From NCBI GenBank assembly GCA_964613075.1, contig CAZTFV010000048.1, positions 1 to 8,802 on the forward strand: DNA of 8,802 nucleotides, given 5' to 3'. Below the pieces are notes generated by a model. That model was not told the origin of the DNA, made no database searches, and saw nothing but the letters and a program-made list of their open reading frames with translations. Made by a program: the position numbers and the translations under genes. Source of the DNA: CAYWEP01 sp964613075 (lineage in GTDB: Bacteria > Patescibacteriota > Microgenomatia > Levybacterales > UBA12049). Below are positions 1 to 5,951 of the stretch, piece after piece; the first letter of the stretch is position 1; every line of letters starts with the position of its first letter.

Positions 1-1
1 C

Positions 2-178
2 GACGAACTGCAAAAGGTCATCGATCAAGTCCTCTCAGAAAACCAAAAAGCAGTTGACGACTTCAAAAAAGGCAAAGAATCTGTCATAATGTACCTAGTT
101 GGACAAGTGATGCGAAACTTCAAACAAAAGATTGATGCGCAAATAGTAAGAAAAAAAATCGAATTATGTCTAAAGTAG
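2..178 (+). CDS. gatB: GatB C-terminal end (Asp/Glu-tRNA amidotransferase subunit B), partial
   Basis: This is the last 58 codons of an open frame that enters from the left edge and stops at TAG 176-178. The translation (DELQKVIDQVLSENQKAVDDF, then KKGKESVIMYLVGQVMR) matches the C-terminal YqeY-like tail of GatB, in which a 'vl.enp.av.dy..Gk..a...lvGqvmk' pattern is typical. In the family this tail contacts the tRNA. The full GatCAB enzyme converts misacylated Glu-tRNA(Gln) or Asp-tRNA(Asn) to the amidated form in the cytoplasm. The catalytic part of GatB lies outside the window. The stop is separated from the next start by one base (TAG-T-ATG), so the following gene is probably co-transcribed and may be translated by re-initiation. 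The identification rests on a short tail, but the motif is characteristic; another protein with a YqeY-type tail is the alternative. Confidence 0.85.
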   Translation, partial: DELQKVIDQVLSENQKAVDDFKKGKESVIMYLVGQVMRNFKQKIDAQIVRKKIELCLK

Positions 179-179
179 T

Positions 180-1022
180 ATGCCAAATTCACCAGATACA
201 CAGCGGCCAGAGATAAAACCACGGGCAAGACAAATCGCAAGGAGAGATGCTCTTCCATTATCCCAACCAGAAGCTCTGCCACCACGCCCTGAGGTTACTG
301 ATGAGGAATTCCTAAATGTTGCAGAAGTAGCAATTTTAGCGGCAAAACAAGAACATCCCGATACATTTAGAGAGGCCGAGGAGGGGTTCGAGCGCGTGCA
401 AAGAGTCTCGAGAAGACAAGTCGCAAGGAGAAAGTGGACAAGAGCCAGAGCTGATCAATTTGAGAGAGAAGCATTTGCAGCGTACGTTGCAGCGGATTCT
501 TATGATGAAGTCACAGGAGCCCTCGATAGAGGATCTTTTGTACGATCTGTTTCACGGGGAATTACAAAGCATCCTCATCCTAAAAAAACTCATGTTTACA
601 TGGATACTGATATAAATAAACTAAAAGATATGAATGAAAAAAGCAAAAATAAACATGCCTCTGCGGACAGGGCATTAGCAACGTATGCCAAGTTTCACAT
701 AATGAAACTATCGGAACATTTTGGGTATAGGGGAAGAATGGGTAGGCTTTCTGGAGACGAATTTGGAATTATTATTGAGGACACAACGCCAGAGGAGGTT
801 GAAACATTCTTCACTAACATCGCAGAAGAGAGAGCAGCATATTTTGGAGTTGTCGAGCAAGAAGAAGAACTTGTTAACCCAATCTCTGCAACAATGGCTA
901 TGACAACTTTTGAACCGGGTGATACGTTTGACAGCATGCACAGAAGAACAGACGCAGAACTGGTTGCCCTAAAACAAGCAAGAAATAATATCGCACAACA
1001 GACTACTCAAGAAAATGGCTGA
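180..1022 (+). CDS. Divergent GGDEF-domain protein (putative diguanylate cyclase, SGDEF variant)
   Basis: This is a 280-residue protein with no signal peptide or membrane segment. Residues 1-39 are rich in Pro, Arg and Gln and probably disordered. Residues 40-107 look like charged helices. A GGDEF domain follows at about 108-275. Its landmarks are YDEVTGALDRGSF (108-120, for the usual D.LTGL.NR..F) and DINKLKDMNE (144-153, for D(I/L)NgLK.IND), with D144 as the likely metal ligand and N152 as the likely substrate contact. They continue with H159..A.D163 (for GH..GD) and RLSGDEFGI (189-197), where the first Gly of the signature is Ser. There is no RxxD inhibitory site at the expected distance upstream (182-185 reads GYRG). 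In the family these enzymes make cyclic di-GMP from two GTP; activity here is inferred, not certain. Start ATG 180 lies one base after the gatB stop, and the gene overlaps dnaE by 8 bases. No Shine-Dalgarno is visible. Arginine is encoded mainly by AGA/AGG. It could instead be a catalytically dead GTP or c-di-GMP sensor. Confidence 0.8.
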   Translation: MPNSPDTQRPEIKPRARQIARRDALPLSQPEALPPRPEVTDEEFLNVAEVAILAAKQEHPDTFREAEEGFERVQRVSRRQVARRKWTRARADQFEREAFAAYVAADSYDEVTGALDRGSFVRSVSRGITKHPHPKKTHVYMDTDINKLKDMNEKSKNKHASADRALATYAKFHIMKLSEHFGYRGRMGRLSGDEFGIIIEDTTPEEVETFFTNIAEERAAYFGVVEQEEELVNPISATMAMTTFEPGDTFDSMHRRTDAELVALKQARNNIAQQTTQENG

Positions 1023-4000
1023 TTTTGTACATCTTCATAATCATTCAGACTATTCACTGCTGGACGGACTGTCCAAGGTAAATGACATGGTAAAACGTGC
1101 AAAAGAGCTTGATATGAAAGCTCTTGCCATAACAGACCATGGCAGCTTATACGGTGCGATCAAATTCTACAAGGCTTGCAAGGAGACAGGGATAAAGCCG
1201 ATCATTGGCTGTGAGGTCTATGTCGCTCCGAGGTCTCTTTTAGACAAAGAAGCCGGCGTTGATAAGAACTATAACCACCTCATCCTTTTGGCCAAAAATG
1301 AAAAAGGCTACAAAAATCTCATGAAGATCATCACCACATCCTGGCTGGAAGGTTACTATTACAAACCAAGAACCGATCTTTTGCTTTTGGAAAAATACAG
1401 CGAGGGGCTCATTTGTCTTTCCGCCTGTGTCAATGGTTTTATATCCGACCCACTTCTGCAAAACCAGGACGACCTAGCACAGCAGCGCGCATTAAAACTT
1501 GCAAAAATATACGGGCCGGGACATTTCTATCTCGAGCTGCAAAGACATATTGATGTTCCTCCGCAGGAAATTGTTAATGAAAAGCTACTCAAACTCTCAA
1601 AGAAACTCGGTATCCCGATTGTCGCAACCAATGACAACCACTATTTACGAAGAACCGATGCCGATGCCCAAGAAGTTTTGCTCTGCGTGCAGACCCAGAC
1701 AGCACTGCTTGATAAAAATCGCAAACTCTCAATGATCTCTTCTCCTGATTTCTATATGAAATCCGTAGATGAAATGGCATCGCTCTTTGCCGATCTTCCT
1801 CAGGCTTTAGAAAATACCGCAAAGATTGCTAAGATGTGTGATCTTGAGATAGAACTCGGCAAATGGATCATGCCGATTTTTGCCGTCCCCAATGACCTGG
1901 CAGCCGCTGACTATCTCAAACAACAAATCCAGGAAGGATTAAAAAAAAGATATCAGAAAATAACACCGGATATTCAGGAGCGTGTTGATTATGAGCTCTC
2001 CGTCATCCTTAAAAAAAAATACGAGACATACTTTCTGGTCGTCTCGGATTTTGTCAACTGGGCAAAGAACCACGGTATTGCCGTAGGCCCGGGACGAGGA
2101 AGCGCTGCAGGATCAGTCATCTCATACGCGCTCAATATTACCGACGTGGATCCCTTCTATTTTGATTTGCCCTTTGAGCGTTTTCTCAATCCGGATCGTC
2201 CTTCAGCCCCTGATATAGACCTTGATTTTGCCGATACACGCCGGGATGAAGTAATCGAATACGTTACGCAAAAATACGGCAAAGACAAGGTCGCCCAAAT
2301 TATTACGTTCGGTACCATGGAGGCGCGGGGTAGCGTCCGGGACGTCGGTCGGGCACTGGGAATGCCTTATGCAGAACCGGACAGAATCGCAAAAATGATC
2401 CCTCCTGGCTGGCAGGGACACGCCATGACATTAGATGCTGCTTTAGAGCAAAGTCCTGATCTGAAAAAAGCCTATGACACAGAGCCTGAAACAGAGCGTT
2501 TGCTCGATCTTGCAAAAAAATTAGAAGGGGTTGCCCGACACGCCTCAGTCCACGCTGCCGGCGTAGTCATCGCCGATAAAGCGCTGACCGAGTATACTCC
2601 GCTGCAACGGGAAACCAACGGTGAGAAAATAATTACACAATATGATATGTATACGGTCGGTGAGGATGGCGTGGGGTTACTAAAAATGGACTTTTTGGGG
2701 TTGCGCAACCTCACCATCATCGAAGAATCGCTGAACTTCATAAGACAAAACCAACATAAAGAAGTAGACCTCACCAAAGTGCCGCTTAATGACAAAAAAA
2801 CCTATGAGCTTTTGTCTCTTGGGGAAACGACCGGCATTTTCCAGCTTGAGTCTGCGGGAATGCGTCGCTATATAAAAGAATTGAAACCGACCACAATTTT
2901 TGACCTTCAGGCAATGGTTGCGCTATACCGCCCAGGCCCCATGAATATTATCCCCGAGTTTATCCGGCGAAAGCACAACCCGTCCCTTATTACGTACCCC
3001 GATGCGAGGTTAAAGGACATTCTGAAAGTATCCTACGGTGTTCTCACCTACCAGGACGACGTGCTCCTTACCGCTATTGCCCTTGCTGGCTACACGTGGC
3101 TTGAAGCGGACAAATTTAGAAAAGCAATGGGCAAAAAAATTCCATCGGAAATGAAAAAGCAAAGAGAGTTATTCATGAAAGGTGCCGTGCAAAATGGAAT
3201 GACTGAAAAAAAGGCGGAGGAAATCTTTGACTTGATTGCACCTTTTGCAGGGTATGGTTTTAATAAAGCCCATGCTGCCTGCTATGCGACAATCGCCTTC
3301 CGTACTGCCTACCTCAAAGCACACTACTCCGTTGAATTCATGACCGCACTGCTTACTGCAGAATCCCGCGGATCATCGGGTCCGACAAAAAATGAAAAAA
3401 TCGCCCAGGCAGTTGCCGAGTGTAAGCGGCTTCATATCATTGTCCTACCGCCTGATATTAACAAATCGGGAAGCGAGTTCGCAATAGAGGATAAGACAAA
3501 AATTCGCTTCGGCCTCTCAGCTATAAAAAATGTAGGAGAAGCTGCAATTGAATCAATAATAACGGCAAGAAAAAACGGGTCATTCCTGAGCTTTCAGGAC
3601 TTTCTAAATCGCATCAACCTCACAACGGTAAATAAAAAGACAGCCGAGAGCCTTATCAAAGCAGGTGCCATGGACACATTCGGCAACCGAGCAAACCTTC
3701 TCATTTCTATGCCTGAGATGGTTAGCAAAGCCAATCAGATGAAAAAACAAGCATCTGAGGGCCAGGAATCGCTCTTTGGGGACAGCAAAGACCAAAACGA
3801 CAACTATCAGGTGTCCTCAGCCGATATTGACGACTTTACAAAGGAAGAAAAGCTGTCGTTTGAAAAAGAATATCTTGGTTTTTATCTCACGTCGCATCCT
3901 CACCTTGATACGCTTAACTACATTAAATCAATAATTTCCCACGAAATCGAGCTCCTCGAGTCAGAGAAGGAAGGAACGGTCGTTAAAGTCGGAGGCATTA

Positions 4001-4239
4001 TTGAGGCGGCAAAAAAAATATTTACCAAAAAATCCAATAGCGAAATGGCGTTCATATCACTCGGTGACGAAAAAGGCATTACAATAGAATGCGTCGTCTT
4101 CCCCAAAACCTTTGAACAATATAGGAGTCTTTTGGTCAATGACAGGGTTATCGTTATTGAAGGAAAAATTGATTATAAAAATGACAAACCAGTTATTATT
4201 GCCGACAAAATATATGAAGCAAGCAGTATTCAAGTCTAA
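1015..4239 (+). CDS. dnaE: DNA polymerase III alpha subunit (DnaE, replicative polymerase)
   Basis: This 1074-residue protein is the catalytic subunit of the replicative polymerase, extending DNA from dNTPs at the fork. An N-terminal PHP domain (about 4-275) keeps H8 and H10 in HLHNHS, D41-H42 in ITDHG, E67 in GCEVY, H88, C138 and D207/H209 in NDNHY. These are the metal ligands expected in PHP domains with proofreading exonuclease activity, several of which are lost in E. coli DnaE. The palm holds GPGRGSAAGS (358-367), the catalytic PDIDLDF (D402, D404) and D559 in KMDFLGLR. The family motifs YRPGPM (638-643) and GYGFNKAHA (746-754) follow. A helix-hairpin-helix lies near 875-895 and a clamp-binding motif QESLF at 917-921. 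An OB fold (about 988-1068) ends the protein, so the tau-binding C-terminal domain of the 1160-residue E. coli enzyme is absent. ATG 1015 gives the normal N-terminus and overlaps the upstream stop (ATGGCTGA). The polymerase active site is complete and identification is secure. Confidence 0.98.
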   Translation: MADFVHLHNHSDYSLLDGLSKVNDMVKRAKELDMKALAITDHGSLYGAIKFYKACKETGIKPIIGCEVYVAPRSLLDKEAGVDKNYNHLILLAKNEKGYKNLMKIITTSWLEGYYYKPRTDLLLLEKYSEGLICLSACVNGFISDPLLQNQDDLAQQRALKLAKIYGPGHFYLELQRHIDVPPQEIVNEKLLKLSKKLGIPIVATNDNHYLRRTDADAQEVLLCVQTQTALLDKNRKLSMISSPDFYMKSVDEMASLFADLPQALENTAKIAKMCDLEIELGKWIMPIFAVPNDLAAADYLKQQIQEGLKKRYQKITPDIQERVDYELSVILKKKYETYFLVVSDFVNWAKNHGIAVGPGRGSAAGSVISYALNITDVDPFYFDLPFERFLNPDRPSAPDIDLDFADTRRDEVIEYVTQKYGKDKVAQIITFGTMEARGSVRDVGRALGMPYAEPDRIAKMIPPGWQGHAMTLDAALEQSPDLKKAYDTEPETERLLDLAKKLEGVARHASVHAAGVVIADKALTEYTPLQRETNGEKIITQYDMYTVGEDGVGLLKMDFLGLRNLTIIEESLNFIRQNQHKEVDLTKVPLNDKKTYELLSLGETTGIFQLESAGMRRYIKELKPTTIFDLQAMVALYRPGPMNIIPEFIRRKHNPSLITYPDARLKDILKVSYGVLTYQDDVLLTAIALAGYTWLEADKFRKAMGKKIPSEMKKQRELFMKGAVQNGMTEKKAEEIFDLIAPFAGYGFNKAHAACYATIAFRTAYLKAHYSVEFMTALLTAESRGSSGPTKNEKIAQAVAECKRLHIIVLPPDINKSGSEFAIEDKTKIRFGLSAIKNVGEAAIESIITARKNGSFLSFQDFLNRINLTTVNKKTAESLIKAGAMDTFGNRANLLISMPEMVSKANQMKKQASEGQESLFGDSKDQNDNYQVSSADIDDFTKEEKLSFEKEYLGFYLTSHPHLDTLNYIKSIISHEIELLESEKEGTVVKVGGIIEAAKKIFTKKSNSEMAFISLGDEKGITIECVVFPKTFEQYRSLLVNDRVIVIEGKIDYKNDKPVIIADKIYEASSIQV

Positions 4240-4245
4240 AAACGC

Positions 4246-4275
4246 TTGACGGCTGAGGCTAAAACACGATACAAT
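4246..4275 (+). promoter_or_regulatory. Sigma70-type promoter of the atp operon, predicted leaderless
   Basis: A -35 hexamer TTGACG (4246-4251, 5 of 6 consensus) and a -10 hexamer TACAAT (4270-4275, 5 of 6) are separated by 18 bases in the 44-base gap between dnaE and atpB. Transcription would be expected to begin about 7 bases after the -10 box, near 4282-4284. That coincides with the atpB ATG at 4284. No Shine-Dalgarno sequence lies in the remaining gap, which fits a leaderless mRNA. The position at an operon boundary, where gene function changes, supports a real promoter. Confidence 0.75.
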
Positions 4276-4283
4276 TATTTCTT

Positions 4284-5030
4284 ATGGCAGCTGAAGCATC
4301 ATTTGCACCGGAAGTTATTTTTTATATCGGTTCATTTCCCGTTACCAATACGGTTATAAATACGGTACTCGTTGATGGAGTACTGGTCGGATCTGCGTAT
4401 GCAGTGAAGAAAAATCTCTCAAAAATCCCGGGAATCTTCCAAAACCTCATGGAATTTGTCGTTCAATCGATGTATGATCTGACAGAGACAATTGCCGGGA
4501 AAAACACGAAGAAAATATTCCCCTGGTTTATGACGTTTTTCCTTTTTATTCTTATTGCAAACTGGAGCGGACTTTTGCCTGGAGCAAATAGTATCGGGTT
4601 TTTTAAAGAAGGAGAATATGGGAAACACCTCGTCCCTCTTCTTCGCAATGCGACGAGCGAATTAAACGTTACACTGGCGCTTGCAATCGTCTCTTTGGTC
4701 GCAACCCATGTTTTGAGCATCAGAACAATTGGCGTTCGTGAATATATTGGCCGATTCATTTCCCTTAATCCCGTATTGCTTTTTGTCGGTTTACTTGAGC
4801 TTGTTTCTGAATTTACAAAAATCATCTCGCTTTCTTTTCGACTTTTTGGTAATATATACGCGGGAGAAATTGTACTCGGTACCATTTCTTCCATTTTTGC
4901 ATTTTTAGTTCCAATTCCTTTCCTACTTTTGGAAGTAATAGTTGGATTAGTACAGGCGCTCGTTTTTGCGATGTTGACAATGGCGTTTATGAGTGTTCTG
5001 ATGACCCCGCACCATGCGGAGGAACACTGA
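4284..5030 (+). CDS. atpB: F-type ATP synthase subunit a (proton channel)
   Basis: This 248-residue integral membrane protein is the static half-channel partner of the c-ring in Fo. About five to six hydrophobic helices can be read, near 20-40, 81-99, 128-147, 161-178, 195-218 and 220-241. The signature helix SFRLFGNIYAGE (184-195) carries the essential arginine R186, which corresponds to E. coli R210. Q224 in GLVQALVFAMLT lies in the last helix, as in the family. NWSGLLPG (93-100) and RNATSELNVTLALA (121-134) are also conserved. The N-terminus (SFAPEVIFYIGSFPVTNT) matches the usual start of subunit a, supporting ATG 4284. There is no ribosome binding site, and the promoter sits immediately upstream. 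It is the first gene of the atp operon, and atpE follows after a 120-base palindromic spacer. A family atpI gene is not present in front of it. Confidence 0.97.
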   Translation: MAAEASFAPEVIFYIGSFPVTNTVINTVLVDGVLVGSAYAVKKNLSKIPGIFQNLMEFVVQSMYDLTETIAGKNTKKIFPWFMTFFLFILIANWSGLLPGANSIGFFKEGEYGKHLVPLLRNATSELNVTLALAIVSLVATHVLSIRTIGVREYIGRFISLNPVLLFVGLLELVSEFTKIISLSFRLFGNIYAGEIVLGTISSIFAFLVPIPFLLLEVIVGLVQALVFAMLTMAFMSVLMTPHHAEEH

Positions 5031-5131
5031 AAAATTTCTAAGTTCTAATTTCTAATGTCTAAACCACTTTAGATTTTGACATTAAAGCACTGGACATTTA
5101 TTAGAAATTAGGCATTAGATATTAGAAATTA
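5031..5131. repeat. Imperfect long palindrome built from TCTAAT/ATTAGA units (atpB-atpE spacer)
   Basis: The left part (5033-5062) repeats TTCTAA, TTCTAAT, TTCTAAT and GTCTAA. The right part (5098-5130) repeats ATTAGAAATTAG, CATTAGA and ATTAGAAATT, its reverse complement with small insertions. The two arms could fold into one AU-rich hairpin in the mRNA. At the centre, TCTAAA-CCAC-TTTAGA (5058-5073) is a perfect 6-bp stem with a 4-base loop. There is no GC-rich stem followed by a T run, so it is not a classical terminator. I infer a mobile or amplified intergenic element. No coding frame is convincing here. Confidence 0.7.
5076..5104 (+). promoter_or_regulatory. Possible internal promoter upstream of atpE
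   Basis: A perfect -35 hexamer TTGACA (5076-5081) is followed 17 bases later by TATTAG (5099-5104), which matches 4 of 6 positions of the -10 consensus. A transcript would start near 5111, inside the palindromic element, and carry atpE with its strong ribosome binding site. The surroundings are AT-rich, so a chance match is quite possible; the exact TTGACA and ideal spacing are the only support. Confidence 0.35.
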
Positions 5132-5134
5132 TTT

Positions 5135-5147
5135 AAAGGGGGGTGAT
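5135..5147 (+). promoter_or_regulatory. Strong Shine-Dalgarno of atpE
   Basis: AAAGGGGGGTGAT closely matches the complement of the 16S rRNA 3' end (AGGAGGTGAT). The run of G ends 7 bases before TTG 5151 and 10 bases before ATG 5154. The site therefore does not settle which codon is the start. It is by far the best ribosome binding site in the window. Confidence 0.85.
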
Positions 5148-5153
5148 ATTTTG

Positions 5154-5360
5154 ATGGAAATTTCAGTTACAGGAGGACTTATCGTTGCCTTGGGCGGTTT
5201 TGGACCGGCACTTGGCGTTGGACTCATTGGTTACAAGGCGATGGAAGCAATTGGCCGCAATCCTGAGGCATCCGGAAGAATACTTCCGGCAATGCTTATT
5301 GGTATGGCGTTTGCGGAAGCTATCGCAATTTACGCATTGATTTTAGCCTTTACCGGTTAA
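5154..5360 (+). CDS. atpE: F-type ATP synthase subunit c (rotor ring proteolipid)
   Basis: This 68-residue two-helix hairpin has the usual length of subunit c. Helix 1 (about 7-29) carries the Gly/Ala-rich packing motif GPALGVGLIG, then the polar loop with GRNPEA (34-39) that contacts gamma and epsilon. Helix 2 (about 45-66) has the ion-carrying glutamate E55 in GMAFAEAIAIY. The residues that make a Na+ site in Ilyobacter-type rings (Gln in helix 1, Ser-Thr after the Glu) are replaced by V22, A56 and I57, so proton coupling is inferred. The start could be TTG 5151, giving one extra Met, or ATG 5154. ATG is preferred as the stronger codon, although Shine-Dalgarno spacing is slightly better for TTG. 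It lies downstream of a palindromic element and 9 bases before atpF. Confidence 0.96.
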   Translation: MEISVTGGLIVALGGFGPALGVGLIGYKAMEAIGRNPEASGRILPAMLIGMAFAEAIAIYALILAFTG

Positions 5361-5369
5361 CAACTCATT

Positions 5370-5876
5370 ATGGAGATTATTGGAAAGTTTGGAATAAATC
5401 CTATACTTTTGGCTTCCCAAGTAGTCAATTTTCTGATTATTCTTTATATCTTAAAGAGGTTTTTATATAAACCGATTTTACAGGTTCTGAAGAACCGGAA
5501 AGAGACTATTAGAGCCGGCCTGAAGCAGGCAGAAGAGGCGCGTTTGCTTTTGCAGCAAACAACTGAAAAAGAGAAGAAGATTTTAAAAGAGGCTCAACTT
5601 CAAGCCAGAAAAATTCTCGATGATACAAAAGAGCAAAGTCTTGAAACGCTTCGCCTTGCCGAAGCTTCCTCCAAAAAGCAAGCTGACGCAATCTTAAAAG
5701 ACGCTCGTTTGCAAATTTCCTTTGAGGCACGTGAAACTGAAAGGCGGCTCACTGCGCATGTATCAAAACTTGCAATCCAATTTTTAGAAAAATCAATTGC
5801 AGATCTGTTTACACAAGATGAGCAAGAACTCATTATGAAAAGCGCTATGAAAAAAATGAAAACCAAAGCAGACTAG
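5370..5876 (+). CDS. atpF: F-type ATP synthase subunit b (peripheral stalk)
   Basis: This 168-residue protein has the expected length and architecture of subunit b. A short N-terminus is followed by one membrane helix (about 11-29, PILLASQVVNFLIILYILK). The FLYKPI motif (31-36) follows it, as in the family. Next comes a long, highly charged helix (about 40-145) rich in Glu, Lys, Ala and Gln without breaks, expected to form the right-handed coiled coil dimer. The C-terminal part (ISFEARETERRLTAHVSKLA) resembles the delta-binding end. As the stator arm it holds alpha3beta3 still against the rotating c-ring. ATG 5370 lies 9 bases after the atpE stop with no visible Shine-Dalgarno, so translation may be coupled to atpE. 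Only one b-type gene is present, so a homodimer is inferred rather than a b/b' pair. Confidence 0.94.
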   Translation: MEIIGKFGINPILLASQVVNFLIILYILKRFLYKPILQVLKNRKETIRAGLKQAEEARLLLQQTTEKEKKILKEAQLQARKILDDTKEQSLETLRLAEASSKKQADAILKDARLQISFEARETERRLTAHVSKLAIQFLEKSIADLFTQDEQELIMKSAMKKMKTKAD

Positions 5877-5885
5877 CCTACCTTC

Positions 5886-5936
5886 GTCATTCCCGCGAAA
5901 GCGGGAATCAAGATTCTCAATCAGGTTGAGAATGAC
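5886..5936. repeat. Double-hairpin element with dRS3-like palindrome (atpF-atpH spacer)
   Basis: ATTCCCGC-GAAA-GCGGGAAT (5889-5908) is a perfect 8-bp stem closed by a GNRA-type tetraloop. A second perfect 8-bp hairpin follows, ATTCTCAA (5913-5920) and TTGAGAAT (5926-5933) with loop TCAGG. The ends GTCATTC (5886-5892) and GAATGAC (5930-5936) are also reverse complements, so the whole element can close as one structure. The first hairpin fits the ATTCCC-N8-GGGAAT pattern known from the dRS3 repeats of Neisseria, and similar 'CGTCATTCCCGCGAAAGCGGGAATC' repeats occur in many bacterial genomes. No T run follows, so it is not a standard terminator. Confidence 0.8.
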
Positions 5937-5942
5937 AAGGGT

Positions 5943-5946
5943 GGAG
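5943..5946 (+). promoter_or_regulatory. Shine-Dalgarno of atpH
   Basis: GGAG within AAGGGTGGAG ends 5 bases before ATG 5952 and 17 bases before the in-frame ATG 5964, so it favours ATG 5952 as the start. Confidence 0.55.
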
Positions 5947-5951
5947 TATGA

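Noticed and set aside
4463..4894. 143-codon open frame on the minus strand inside atpB
   Set aside because: It is entirely antisense to conserved membrane helices of subunit a, with no recognisable domain.
4974..5002. Promoter inside the end of atpB (TTGACA at 4974, TCTGAT 17 bases later)
   Set aside because: The -10 box is poor and the hexamer encodes conserved residues of the last helix, so chance is the simpler reading.
5031..5150. CRISPR-like repeats in the TCTAAT-rich spacer
   Set aside because: The units are 7-8 bases, irregular and without unique spacers; the arrangement is palindromic rather than direct-repeat.
5889..5908. Rho-independent terminator after atpF
   Set aside because: The stem is GC-rich and perfect, but the following bases are CAAGATTCTC with no T run, and the operon clearly continues into atpH and atpA.
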